Part shown: piece by piece, positions 9,346 to 18,500 of the stretch | Layout of the letters: every line of letters starts with the position of its first letter | Position numbering within the stretch: the stretch's first letter is position 1 | Translations under genes and position numbers: made by a program | DNA from: an uncultured Acetatifactor sp. | GTDB taxonomy: Bacteria; Bacillota; Clostridia; Lachnospirales; Lachnospiraceae | NCBI GenBank assembly: GCA_947625255.1 | Contig: CANQNT010000004.1 | Location: forward strand, 86,631 to 150,630 | DNA length: 64,000 bases | Reading direction: 5' to 3' | Notes under the pieces: model-generated | Told to the model about the DNA's origin: nothing | Database searches by the model: none | What the model saw: the letters and a program-made list of their open reading frames with translations, nothing else

Positions 9346-10494
9346 TCAATCCAAAACCTCATCCAGGTCGAAAATCGTATTGATTTTCCCGGAAAGGACG
9401 CTGACAAATACAGGTTCCCGCGATACAAATTTAATGACCGTAGGCCTGGAATCGTCAATTTCCGAAGCTTTCAGAATCGGTTTCATGGAAAACAAGGATT
9501 TTTCATAGGCAAATTCCAGTTCATCCCGCATATATTTGCGAGTCAGAGCGCTCATATATTCCCAGGCACTTTCCGGCTTATGAACGCAAGTATTACAATT
9601 GCCAAGTCTTTTCCCACTGCAATTCGTTCCGGCCTGGCAAGAGAACTCGGGCACTTTGGAAAAACTGGTCTGGTGAGGCGTAAAAGTAACGGAGGTCAGG
9701 GAATGCAGCCCCGTCTTTCCAAAAGGCATTATGGAAAAGAAAGGACCATCCATGACCGTCAGCCCCGTCTTTTGCAGCGCCTCCCCCACACGGCACAGAA
9801 TAATTTCGCACAACTCATATTTTAAGGCAAAGGGAGCCGTTTCCACCCCCTCTACCATCTGAAGCACCTGATTGACCGAGGCATACGTGGCGTTCATTAC
9901 AAAGGGCGCTTCATACCGTTCCTCCCGGAACGGGTTTCCATCTCCCAGACGGCATCGGGCCAAAATCTCATAGCAATCGGATTTTTTCACAATCCGGGTG
10001 ATTTCCCTTCCAAATAAAAGCCTTACATTCTTGCCATATTCCTTGATCCGGTCAAGGAGATAATCTCGCAGGACAAACGCATCATAGGTGTATTCCCGGG
10101 TTAAAAACGCCCCGTCGCAAACCCCGTCCTTAAAATAATTGCCCACCGGGATCTCCCTGCAGGGAATCCCCGCATTATGGCAGAACTTCATGAATTCTCC
10201 CGCATCCGTCCAGGAAAAATGACTGGAAGTGGCATAAACCTGTTCAAAGTCAGAATAAATGCAGCAGGAAAACTCTTCCACAAAGCGCCGAAAATATCCT
10301 GCCGATTTCATAGCGGTGGAAAGAGAGCGGGGATAATGATAACCCATATGTACCCTGGCCTGATTGATATAGGTAGCCCGGGTGAACGGTTCCTGCTCCT
10401 GCTCTATCACAATTACATTTTGCCCTTTCCTGGCACAGTATAATGCGGCATACAAACCGTATAATCCTGCGCCGATAATCACTTTATCCAGCAT
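9346..10494 (-). CDS. FAD-dependent oxidoreductase (DAO-like) with Cys cluster
   Basis: This 382-residue protein starts with a Rossmann FAD-binding motif (VIIGAGLYGLYAALYCARKG, residues 5-24) ending in VIVIEQ, typical of the DAO/amino-acid-oxidase superfamily. A C-X5-C-X7-C-X2-C cluster (Cys286, 292, 300, 303) lies in the second half and could bind metal or an Fe-S centre. It overlaps the preceding membrane-protein gene by 16 bases, which ties it tightly to the glycan operon. The substrate is unknown; oxidation of a sugar or of an amino-acid substituent of the glycan is plausible. No signal peptide is visible, so it should act in the cytosol. Confidence 0.8.
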   Translation of the reverse strand: MLDKVIIGAGLYGLYAALYCARKGQNVIVIEQEQEPFTRATYINQARVHMGYHYPRSLSTAMKSAGYFRRFVEEFSCCIYSDFEQVYATSSHFSWTDAGEFMKFCHNAGIPCREIPVGNYFKDGVCDGAFLTREYTYDAFVLRDYLLDRIKEYGKNVRLLFGREITRIVKKSDCYEILARCRLGDGNPFREERYEAPFVMNATYASVNQVLQMVEGVETAPFALKYELCEIILCRVGEALQKTGLTVMDGPFFSIMPFGKTGLHSLTSVTFTPHQTSFSKVPEFSCQAGTNCSGKRLGNCNTCVHKPESAWEYMSALTRKYMRDELEFAYEKSLFSMKPILKASEIDDSRPTVIKFVSREPVFVSVLSGKINTIFDLDEVLD

Positions 10495-11858
10495 TCATCG
10501 TCACCTATGCCTTTTGGACTTTCCGTAAGAAAAACCATTCCAATTCCCCAGGACAGACTCACAAATACCACGTGCCGATAATCCTGCATCCCTGACACGG
10601 ACATGGTATACCAAACCACCAATAAAGCCGATACCAGCGCCAGCCTGATCAGCAGCGAAATACAGGATTTCCCGGAATCCCCGGGATCCGCATCACCCGC
10701 TCTTTTTCCCAAAAAAGCCTTCTTCCGGGAAAGCAAGAGACTCAGGCCTCCCAGCAACAACACTGTCATAAAGGCCAGCCCCGCAAATGACACAAAGTAA
10801 TTCGTCCATCGCGGCATTCTCTCAGACATCAACCCATAATTCCAACTATCATAGGTTACCCCGATTCCCAGACGATTAAACAGCAAGGCCGCAAGAGGCA
10901 CACTATACTGCAATAGGTCCCCTGCCATATCCGTGGCGATTTCCGTGGTCCGGACGCGCAGCATGCTTTTCGCCATGTCCCAATAGATATTGTGTGCTTT
11001 TCGGATTCCATAGGTCCGCTCCACGACAGGTCCAAATTTTGTAAGAACCGTTTCCGGGATACGGCTGAACTCCGTCATTTCTTCCAGATCAAAAAGATCC
11101 CTGGCCTCAGGCTGCCAAAAATCCAGAGATGCGGCAAAATTGGGCCAGACAAATCGATGAAGCGCCATGGCCGCAACGCCGCGGTTCATTCTGCCCCGAC
11201 TGCCCTCTTCCACAGTCAGGGACCAAACGATCCCCGCCAGCAGACACACCGTCAATAATACCGCAAGTCCCTTGATTGCTGACGCTTTCCTCTGTCCACC
11301 CCTGACAAGCAGACAATGCGCCCATTCCACCAGGAATACAAGTCCCCCAAATAAAAAATACTCCGGAATCAACAAACCACCCAACAGCCAAAAAAATCCG
11401 CCCTTGACCCAATCTTCTTCCCAATGATAATAAATACACAGAAGCAGCATGGAAGATGCCAACGCTTCAGGCGTCACGGCCGCGAAGAACTGACTCACCA
11501 CGGGAATCGTCATCACTCCCAAAGCCAGAAGCACTCTGTGTCTTCTGCCGTCCAGCACCTTGTAAAGCGTGCCAAAGCCCACACCAAGCTGTAACACATA
11601 CAAAGGGATATAATAAGGGAGGGGACTGATCTTTTCCACCAACCTTGCCATCCGTATCAAAAAAGGGTAGGCGATTCCAATATATTCATCCGTCACCATG
11701 CTCTTGGAAATGTCCAGCAACTCCCCCGTAATCTGAAAATCAGGAACACGACCCACGTTTCCAATCAGCCACACAATCCCCAGAATGATCTGTACTATCC
11801 ATAGCATCCACATCCCGGAAATGGCCGCCGCCTGTATTTTGCGCAAAAATACCTTCAT
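10479..11858 (-). CDS. Polytopic membrane protein, paralogue of the 1937-3397 gene
   Basis: This 459-residue multi-pass protein mirrors the 486-residue protein downstream in the operon: VQIILGIVWLIGN in helix 1, DEYIGIAYP in the first loop, RFVWPNF near the middle, then a segment ending SWNYGLM, and WYTMSVSGMQDYRH close to the end. An acidic first-loop motif and many helices suggest a lipid-linked glycan enzyme of the GT-C type, but the family is not recognised. Like its paralogue it lies in the same operon as an SGNH gene; here that gene is immediately upstream. The duplication appears to involve the module, not only one gene. Confidence 0.8.
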   Translation of the reverse strand: MKVFLRKIQAAAISGMWMLWIVQIILGIVWLIGNVGRVPDFQITGELLDISKSMVTDEYIGIAYPFLIRMARLVEKISPLPYYIPLYVLQLGVGFGTLYKVLDGRRHRVLLALGVMTIPVVSQFFAAVTPEALASSMLLLCIYYHWEEDWVKGGFFWLLGGLLIPEYFLFGGLVFLVEWAHCLLVRGGQRKASAIKGLAVLLTVCLLAGIVWSLTVEEGSRGRMNRGVAAMALHRFVWPNFAASLDFWQPEARDLFDLEEMTEFSRIPETVLTKFGPVVERTYGIRKAHNIYWDMAKSMLRVRTTEIATDMAGDLLQYSVPLAALLFNRLGIGVTYDSWNYGLMSERMPRWTNYFVSFAGLAFMTVLLLGGLSLLLSRKKAFLGKRAGDADPGDSGKSCISLLIRLALVSALLVVWYTMSVSGMQDYRHVVFVSLSWGIGMVFLTESPKGIGDDECWIK

Positions 11859-11867
11859 AGCATCCGC

Positions 11868-12731
11868 CTATCTTGCTTCTATTTCACGAATCGCATCCGC
11901 AATCCTTTCGGCAATTAATTGCTGCCCCGCCACGGTCAAATGCAGACCATCGTATAGATACTTTTCCTCCGTTTCCTCCCAGATGCCGGAATCATGATAG
12001 TTATCCAATACCAAAAGCCCATAATCCTGTCCAATCTGAAGCTCCAGCCCTACATAATCCTCCAGCAGACCGCCCCCAAAATCCCGCTCTTCACAAGTTG
12101 ACCGCTCTTCCCCATAAAAAGCGCACCATGTAGGCGTCATCAAAATAATCTGCAGATTCGGGAAACCTCCTTTAAGGGATTCAATCGAGGTACGCAGCGC
12201 TCCTCCGAATGTTGATTCATCATAGGGATCCTGCCGGTTATCCAGGGGAATCCCGCCATTATAGTCATTGGTTCCATGCTCGATCACCACATAGTCCACC
12301 TTTTGAAAATCCGTCCGGGCCAATTCCCGGATACAGTCAGTATAATAATCAAAGGTTTGGGGATAGGTCATCCAATAGCGATCCCCAAAAGCGGCCAAGG
12401 ACCTTTGAACGGAAAAATCCCTCACCGCGATGGCATCCACAAGCTTTACCAGACTCAGCCATTCCTTGAGAACGCCCGGCCGGTTCTCTTCTTCCCGAAA
12501 CGCGGCACGACTGCCGCCGAAACCACCCTTTAACACAGGGACCTCCAACAGGCGTTCCAATTGACCGGCAATCGTTTCCCCTTCTCTGCTGTTTCCAATG
12601 ATGCTGTCTCCCAACAGCACTATGGAATAGGAGGAACGATAAGGAGGAAACGAGACAATCAGGCTGATGACCGCTACCGCAACCACCACGCACAGGCCCC
12701 CTCCCCAGACAAATAAGCGGCTTCTTTTCAT
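11868..12731 (-). CDS. Membrane-anchored SGNH/GDSL hydrolase (copy 2)
   Basis: This 287-residue protein has a signal anchor at residues 8-28 and an SGNH domain: LLGDSIIGNS with Ser43, VVIEHGTNDYNGG in the middle, and YDGLHLTVAG with the C-terminal Asp and His. It is collinear with copy 1 at 6374-7231 along the whole length, including DPYD, GGALRTS and the CEE-DFGGGLLE-Y block. The protein should face outside the cell. Deacetylation or acyl transfer on the operon's glycan is the likely role by context. Nine bases separate it from the downstream membrane-protein gene. Confidence 0.88.
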   Translation of the reverse strand: MKRSRLFVWGGGLCVVVAVAVISLIVSFPPYRSSYSIVLLGDSIIGNSREGETIAGQLERLLEVPVLKGGFGGSRAAFREEENRPGVLKEWLSLVKLVDAIAVRDFSVQRSLAAFGDRYWMTYPQTFDYYTDCIRELARTDFQKVDYVVIEHGTNDYNGGIPLDNRQDPYDESTFGGALRTSIESLKGGFPNLQIILMTPTWCAFYGEERSTCEERDFGGGLLEDYVGLELQIGQDYGLLVLDNYHDSGIWEETEEKYLYDGLHLTVAGQQLIAERIADAIREIEAR

Positions 12732-12753
12732 ATCCTTCTATCCTTCCACGCCT

Positions 12754-13479
12754 CTAAACCTGCTTTTTTATATAAAACATCACCCACAGCCTCGCAATTT
12801 GCACGATATAATCACAAATTGTCCGAAAGATCTTTACGGTGGTATTATAATCCTCCTGCCATTCCACTGGATAATCCAAGATATTCATGCCACGCTTTTC
12901 AGCCCGCAGCAAAAACTCAATCATATAAAACCAGCCATTATCCTGACTACAGCCTTTCACCAGGTCCAGGGCCTGCCGCCTTCTCACAAAAGTAAAGCCG
13001 CAGATCGCGTCACTGCACTTCATCCCCAGGAATCCCTTCAGCAAAATCAACAGCCCCCGGGAAGTAATCTTCCGGTACCATTTTCTCCCCCTGGTGTCAG
13101 ATTCCTTGGCGAAACGGCTTCCGTTGATATATTCCACTTCGTCATTGGCAGAGAAAATATGGATGGCTTCTCCCAAATGACGAATATTGGTGGACAGGTC
13201 AATGTCCATATAGCCCACCACGTCACCGCGGCTGACCTCCACGCCCCTGCGGAACGCGGCGCCCACTCCTCTGACATCGATGCGCTCGAACCGTACCTTT
13301 TCGTATTTTTCACAAAGTTCTCCGGCGATCCGCGGTGTTTCGTCCTCCGAACCATTGTCTACAATTATGATTTCATAATCTTCATACCGAATCTCTTGAA
13401 GATATTCCACAGTCCTAGTGATCCCGCTCTCCAGGCGCTTCTTTTCATTCAATACCGGGAAAATAATCGTGATGACCAT
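12754..13479 (-). CDS. GT2 glycosyltransferase (DPM1-like, soluble)
   Basis: This 241-residue family 2 glycosyltransferase opens with TIIFPVLNEKKRL, has VDNGSEDETP as the nucleotide-binding turn and GYMDIDLSTN as the DxD metal site (near residue 90). Only a short hydrophobic patch is present at the C-terminus. The length and motifs fit polyprenyl-phosphate mannosyl or glucosyl synthases. GAGGAG stands five bases before ATG 13479. It starts two bases after the stop of the next GT2, so the two are co-translated. Likely product: an undecaprenyl-phosphate sugar or an early glycan linkage. Specificity cannot be read from the sequence. Confidence 0.88.
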   Translation of the reverse strand: MVITIIFPVLNEKKRLESGITRTVEYLQEIRYEDYEIIIVDNGSEDETPRIAGELCEKYEKVRFERIDVRGVGAAFRRGVEVSRGDVVGYMDIDLSTNIRHLGEAIHIFSANDEVEYINGSRFAKESDTRGRKWYRKITSRGLLILLKGFLGMKCSDAICGFTFVRRRQALDLVKGCSQDNGWFYMIEFLLRAEKRGMNILDYPVEWQEDYNTTVKIFRTICDYIVQIARLWVMFYIKKQV

Positions 13480-13481
13480 GT

Positions 13482-14444
13482 CTACTCCTCATGCTCCCGT
13501 CCGTGACTTTTCATCATCGTCTGCTTCTCACTGCCGGTCCGAATCAGACGATATTCAAAATCTCTTCTGTCCTTTGCGGCCATTCCTTCCAATATCATTC
13601 CGGAAAATAACGCCAAAAGTCCGGCAATTACCATGAACCCGCACACGATCAGCGTAGGGAACCTTGGCACCAAGCCCGTCTTCAGATATTCATATCCTAC
13701 CGGCAGGAACAACAGAATCGCCGCAACCGTCAGTAAAAGACACAGAAGCCCAAAAAACCGCATCGGTCTATAATTCCGATAAAGCTGGAGCATCTTCCGG
13801 ATCACCCGCAGGCCGTCACTATAGGTATTCAGCTTGGATTCACTTCCCTCCGGCCGATCCCGGAACTTCACCACCACATTGTCTACCTGGAGATTATAAT
13901 TCACCGCATGAATCGTCATCTCCGTTTCAATCTCAAATCCCTGGGAAAACACCGGAAACGTCTTTACAAACTCATAACTGAACGCGCGATAGCCGGTCAT
14001 GATGTCCCGGATATTCGAATGAAACAGCATATTAATACCGCCGCGCATCAGAAGATTGCCAAAATTATGAAAAGGTCTCTTGTTTTCCGTAAAATATGTG
14101 GAAGAAAGACGGTCTCCCACCACCATGTCCGCCTGATAAAGCAGAACCCGGTCCACCATCTCCCGCGCGCAATCCAGGGGATAAGTGTCGTCTCCGTCAA
14201 TCATCAGATAGCACTGTGCGTTGATTTCCCGAAACATCCTGCGGATCACATTTCCCTTGCCCTGCTTATACTCATGACGAATCACCGCCCCCGCGGCCTG
14301 CGCCTCCTGGACGGTCCGGTCCGTGGAATTATTGTCGTATACATAGATCACCGCTTCCGGTAAGGCTTCCCTGGCATCCCGCACCACCTTGCCCACGGTT
14401 AATTCTTCGTTATAGCACGGAATCAGTACCGCTATCTTATCCAT
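13482..14444 (-). CDS. GT2 glycosyltransferase with C-terminal membrane helices
   Basis: The protein has about 320 residues counting from ATG 14444, chosen because GGGAG lies just upstream and the conserved VLIPCYNEELTV begins at residue 5. The domain has VYDNNSTDRT and LMIDGDDTYPL (metal-binding DGDD), then two membrane helices in the last 100 residues. This is the GtrB/DPMS-like architecture that makes undecaprenyl-phosphate-linked sugars on the inner face of the membrane. It follows the dehydratase gene in the operon. Three such GT2 enzymes and several polytopic proteins in one operon suggest that several distinct lipid-phosphate sugars are used. Confidence 0.88.
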   Translation of the reverse strand: MDKIAVLIPCYNEELTVGKVVRDAREALPEAVIYVYDNNSTDRTVQEAQAAGAVIRHEYKQGKGNVIRRMFREINAQCYLMIDGDDTYPLDCAREMVDRVLLYQADMVVGDRLSSTYFTENKRPFHNFGNLLMRGGINMLFHSNIRDIMTGYRAFSYEFVKTFPVFSQGFEIETEMTIHAVNYNLQVDNVVVKFRDRPEGSESKLNTYSDGLRVIRKMLQLYRNYRPMRFFGLLCLLLTVAAILLFLPVGYEYLKTGLVPRFPTLIVCGFMVIAGLLALFSGMILEGMAAKDRRDFEYRLIRTGSEKQTMMKSHGREHEE

Positions 14445-14470
14445 CCTATTCTCCCAAACCGTAAAAAAAC

Positions 14471-15466
14471 TTATTTTTCCAGATTCATGCCGGCAAGCCT
14501 CTCCCTGATCTGCTCCACACTCAGCCATTCCGTGTTGCTGTTGGAGCTATATGAAAAGTTCTCCGGCACTTTCTTGCCAGTGGGAACCACTTTCTTGCGC
14601 TCACTCCACACCAACTGGGGATAAATAATGAAATGATTATCATATTCATAAGTGCGGGGCGCGTCCTCCACGGTGATCATGATCTCATGCAGCTTCTCTC
14701 CCTCGCGGATCCCGATCTGCGACATCTTGCAGCCGGGAAGCATGGCCTGGGCCAGATCCGTCACCTTGAACGACGGAATCCTGGAAATAAAGGTCTCTCC
14801 CCCTTTCGCTTCCGTCAGAGCCTTGATCACCAGCTCGATGCCCTGCTGAAGGCTGATCCAGAATCTCGTCATACGAAAATCTGTAATGGGAAACTCCGTG
14901 CCTCCGTTTTTGATGATTTCATGGAAAATGGGAATGATGGAACCGCGGCTGCCGGCCACATTGCCGTAACGCACGACGGAAAAGCTGATGTCCTTGTTCC
15001 CCGCGTAGGCATTGGCCGCGATAAAGAGCCTGTCCGATATCAGCTTCGTGCCGCCGTAAAGATTCACGGGATTGACGGCCTTATCCGTGGACAACGCCAC
15101 TACCTTTTTCACACCGGTATCCAACGCCGCATCGATCACGTTCTGGGCGCCGCCGATATTTGTCTTGATCGCCTCAGCCGGATTATATTCACAGGCGGGA
15201 ACCTGCTTCAGGGCCGCCGCGTGCACCACATAATCCACGCCTTCAAAAGCCCTCTTCAAACGCTCCTTATCCCGCACATCTCCGATAAAGAAGCGAAGCC
15301 TGTCCGCATATTCTTTAAACCGCGTCTTCATGACGGATTGCTTAAATTCGTCTCTGGAATAAATAATCACCTTAGCGGGGACATAATGCTCAAAAACATA
15401 TTTGGTAAATGCGTTTCCGAAACTTCCTGTTCCTCCCGTGACCAGAATTGACTTATTGTTCAGCAT
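14471..15466 (-). CDS. pseB: UDP-GlcNAc 4,6-dehydratase (PseB/FlaA1-like)
   Basis: This 331-residue protein is a short-chain dehydrogenase of the polysaccharide-biosynthesis CapD/PseB type. It has ILVTGGTGSFGNAF (residues 7-20) for NADP binding, HAAALKQVPACEYNP in the active-site loop and NLYGGTKLISD with the catalytic Tyr and Lys. These short forms lack the membrane domain of CapD. The expected product is UDP-2-acetamido-2,6-dideoxy-hexos-4-ulose, the usual substrate of a partner aminotransferase such as the one at 7245-8363. ATG 15466 follows a perfect GGAGG. It is the first gene behind a good promoter. The inverting stereochemistry implied by the symbol is inferred from family resemblance. 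Confidence 0.88.
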   Translation of the reverse strand: MLNNKSILVTGGTGSFGNAFTKYVFEHYVPAKVIIYSRDEFKQSVMKTRFKEYADRLRFFIGDVRDKERLKRAFEGVDYVVHAAALKQVPACEYNPAEAIKTNIGGAQNVIDAALDTGVKKVVALSTDKAVNPVNLYGGTKLISDRLFIAANAYAGNKDISFSVVRYGNVAGSRGSIIPIFHEIIKNGGTEFPITDFRMTRFWISLQQGIELVIKALTEAKGGETFISRIPSFKVTDLAQAMLPGCKMSQIGIREGEKLHEIMITVEDAPRTYEYDNHFIIYPQLVWSERKKVVPTGKKVPENFSYSSNSNTEWLSVEQIRERLAGMNLEK

Positions 15467-15517
15467 ACCGATTCCTCCCATTGTACGATTCTTTCTTTAT
15501 TTTGTACTATCCTTTTT

Positions 15518-15546
15518 ATTTTAGCATACACATTTCAGAAAAGCAA
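15518..15546 (-). promoter_or_regulatory. Sigma-70-type promoter of the glycan operon
   Basis: Reading on the minus strand, TTGCTT (15546-15541), a 17-base spacer and TAAAAT (15523-15518) precede the dehydratase gene, with an extended TGC before the -10. The leader would be about 45 bases. The -35 lies only four bases past the helicase stop codon. No terminator separates them, so read-through from the helicase gene is possible. Confidence 0.65.
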
Positions 15547-15549
15547 CTT

Positions 15550-18500
15550 TTACCAACGTCCCGCAGCCGCCTTCTGTTTTGTATCTTTCATTCCAATGAT
15601 TTCCAGCAATTCTTCCCTGGTAAAGCTTCCGCTGCCAACCTCCCCGCCGCCGAGCACCTGGTCGGCCAACGCGCTTTTTCTTTCCTGCAGCTTCAGGATA
15701 TTCTCTTCAATCGTTCCCTTGGTGACCAATTTATATACCGTAACGGTATTCCGCTGACCGATTCTGTGGGCCCGGTCCGTGGCCTGGTTCTGCACGGCCA
15801 GATTCCACCAGGGATCATAATGAATGACAATATCCGCCGCCGTCAGGTTCAGTCCCGTGCCGCCCGCTTTCAAAGAGATGCAAAACACATTCGTATCGTC
15901 TTGCTGGAACCGCTCTACCAGTTCCTTGCGTTTCTCCTTGCTGGTGGCTCCGGTGAGCGTATAATAGGTAATCCGTTCCTCGTCCAGATTTCTGCACAAA
16001 ATATCCAGCATGGACGTAAACTGCGAAAACAGCAACACCTTATGGCCGCCTGCCACGGCGTTTCGTACCAGGTCCAGACATATCTGACGCTTCGCGCTTT
16101 CCTCCTGAAAACCCTCGTAAATCAGGCTGGGATCACAGCAAAGCTGACGCAGTTTGGTCAGCTCCGACAAGATCTGAATCTTCGATGTCCGGAATTCCTC
16201 CTCCGTCTGCTCATCCAACATCAGGCTCAGACGCTTTACATGGGCGTCATACAGCTTCTGCTGCTCTCCTTCCAGGACGGCGTAAACATCTTCCTCCAGC
16301 TTGTCCGGCAGATCCTTGAGCACGTCTTTCTTTAACCTTCGCAGCACAAAGGGACGAATCATCTTCTGCAGACGCTCCATGGCCACAGAATCCTGCTGCT
16401 GCACGATGGGAATCTCCAGTTCCTCCCGAAAACGCTGATACGGAAAAAGGAATCCCGGCATCAGGTAATCAAATATACTCCACAGCTCGCTCAGACGATT
16501 TTCCACGGGGGTTCCCGTAAGCGCCAGCTTGCAGCTGGCCTGAATCTCCTTCACCGCCTTAGAAGCCTGGGTATTATGGTTCTTAATAAACTGCGCCTCA
16601 TCAATGATCTGGCAAAAGAACGACTTTTCCTGATAAGAATCAATATCCCGTTTCAGCAGATCATAAGAAGTGATCAGCAGCTCCCTTATCCCGCTTTGCC
16701 GGATCAGTTCCTGACGTTTTTGGGCGTTTCCCACTACCATGGTCGCAGGAAGCCACGGTACAAAACGACAAACCTCGCTGTACCAGTTATAAACCAGGGA
16801 TGCCGGCGTCACGATCAGACAACGTCTGTTGTCCTCCTCCCCCGCTTCCAAAAACTCAGAATACAGAAACGCCAACACCTGCAGTGTCTTTCCAAGCCCC
16901 ATGTCATCTGCCAAAATTCCGCCAAACCCATTATGCCGCAGGGTTTTGAGCCACAGGAATCCCTTTTTCTGATAGTCCCGCAAAACATTCTGCAGCTTCT
17001 CCGGCACTTCAAAATCATTATCCTCCACCGTCCGCATATTGCGGATCAGCGCCCGGAAAGGCTTGTCCTTTCTCGCGGACAAGGAGGAATTTCCCCGTAA
17101 CTCCTGATCCAGATAAAGGGCGCGGTATCTGGGCAAAGAAATCCTCTCTTGTTCAACCTGCCTGTCCGTCAGCCCTAATCCATGCTTTAATTCCGCCAGA
17201 GTTTCCAGACCCTCTCCCTTGATATGAACAAAATCACCGTTTTTCAGGCGATAGTATTTTCTTCTGCGATCATACTTGCTTAAAATTTCCAGCAGCTCCT
17301 CCCGAGACATATCCTCGGCGGTCATGCTCAGTTCCAGCAATTCTCCCGACAAGGAAACGCCTACCGTAACATGCGTGGACTGCGTAACCCGAATGCGTTT
17401 CAGGGCGTCGGAAACAAAAACCTCCCCCAATTCCTGCATTCTGGGAATTCCCTCCGTGAGAATCTCATAAATCTGATCCTCACTGGTGGCGATCGCCATG
17501 GACGCGGTTTCCTGGTCAAACGCGTTGCAATAAGCCGCCACTGCCTGCCCTACGGCAATCTCCCTGACCAAATCCCGCTGTCCCGCGTCGTTTTTTTCTC
17601 CATACACATTATATTTCCGGTCTCCATAGACCGCCATGACACGGCAAGTAACCAGGTCCGGCTGGGGTGCGTCCAGATAAATCTCAAAACGCACGGTTCT
17701 TACATTATAATCCTGCTCCCGGAAATTCTCCTTTTCACATTGAAAACATTTCTCAACGGCAGGCAACAAATCCCGGCAAAAAGCGGGAACATCCTCCTTT
17801 TGGACAAAAAGTTCCCCGCCTTTGCTATTTCTCAGACAAAGCTGGAACTCCCGGGCAGCCTCCGTCCCCTCTATGGGTTCCAAATAGATATGACCATCTT
17901 CAAAACTAATTTCATAATGGGCTCCCTGAAAGCTAAAAGGAGATTTCCCCACCAAAAGGACTCCGTCCTCCTGGCCAATGATCCGAAGCGTCCGAGCGGG
18001 GCTGCCTTCCTCAATCACCCATGAGGTCGGGACGGACTGCCCGTAATAATCCGAAAATCCATATCGGGTTTCCGCGCCGCGTACCCCGTCCGTGCCTGTC
18101 GCTCTGACCAGAATCCGCGGCTCGGGAAGGGCTTTCAACAAGGTCTCCAAATCACTTCCCGACAATTTCAGACTTCTCATTTTAGGCCTGATCGAACCGG
18201 TAAAATATCCATACAAATCCCTTACATAATTCTGATACTTTGCCTCGCTCTCCACAACCCACTTGACAAGAAATTCCGCCAGTTTCCGGCTGCCGGGCTC
18301 AAAGGCCTCCGGCACATGAATAAAACGCAGCTTCTTTCCATACTCATAGTCCGCGCTTTCCCGCATCCGGTCCGAAAACTCTCCAACATTCTTAAGAACA
18401 TAAAGCTGACCGGCCCCTATACGGAATTCCACCGATACTTCCCTGTCGGCATAAGTGAGAATCGGCTCTATTCTGACCTTTCCAAAAACGTTGTTCTGCA

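Noticed and set aside
14633..15451. Plus-strand frame opposite the dehydratase gene
   Set aside because: The minus-strand protein has all expected PseB-like motifs; the plus-strand frame arises from its codon bias.
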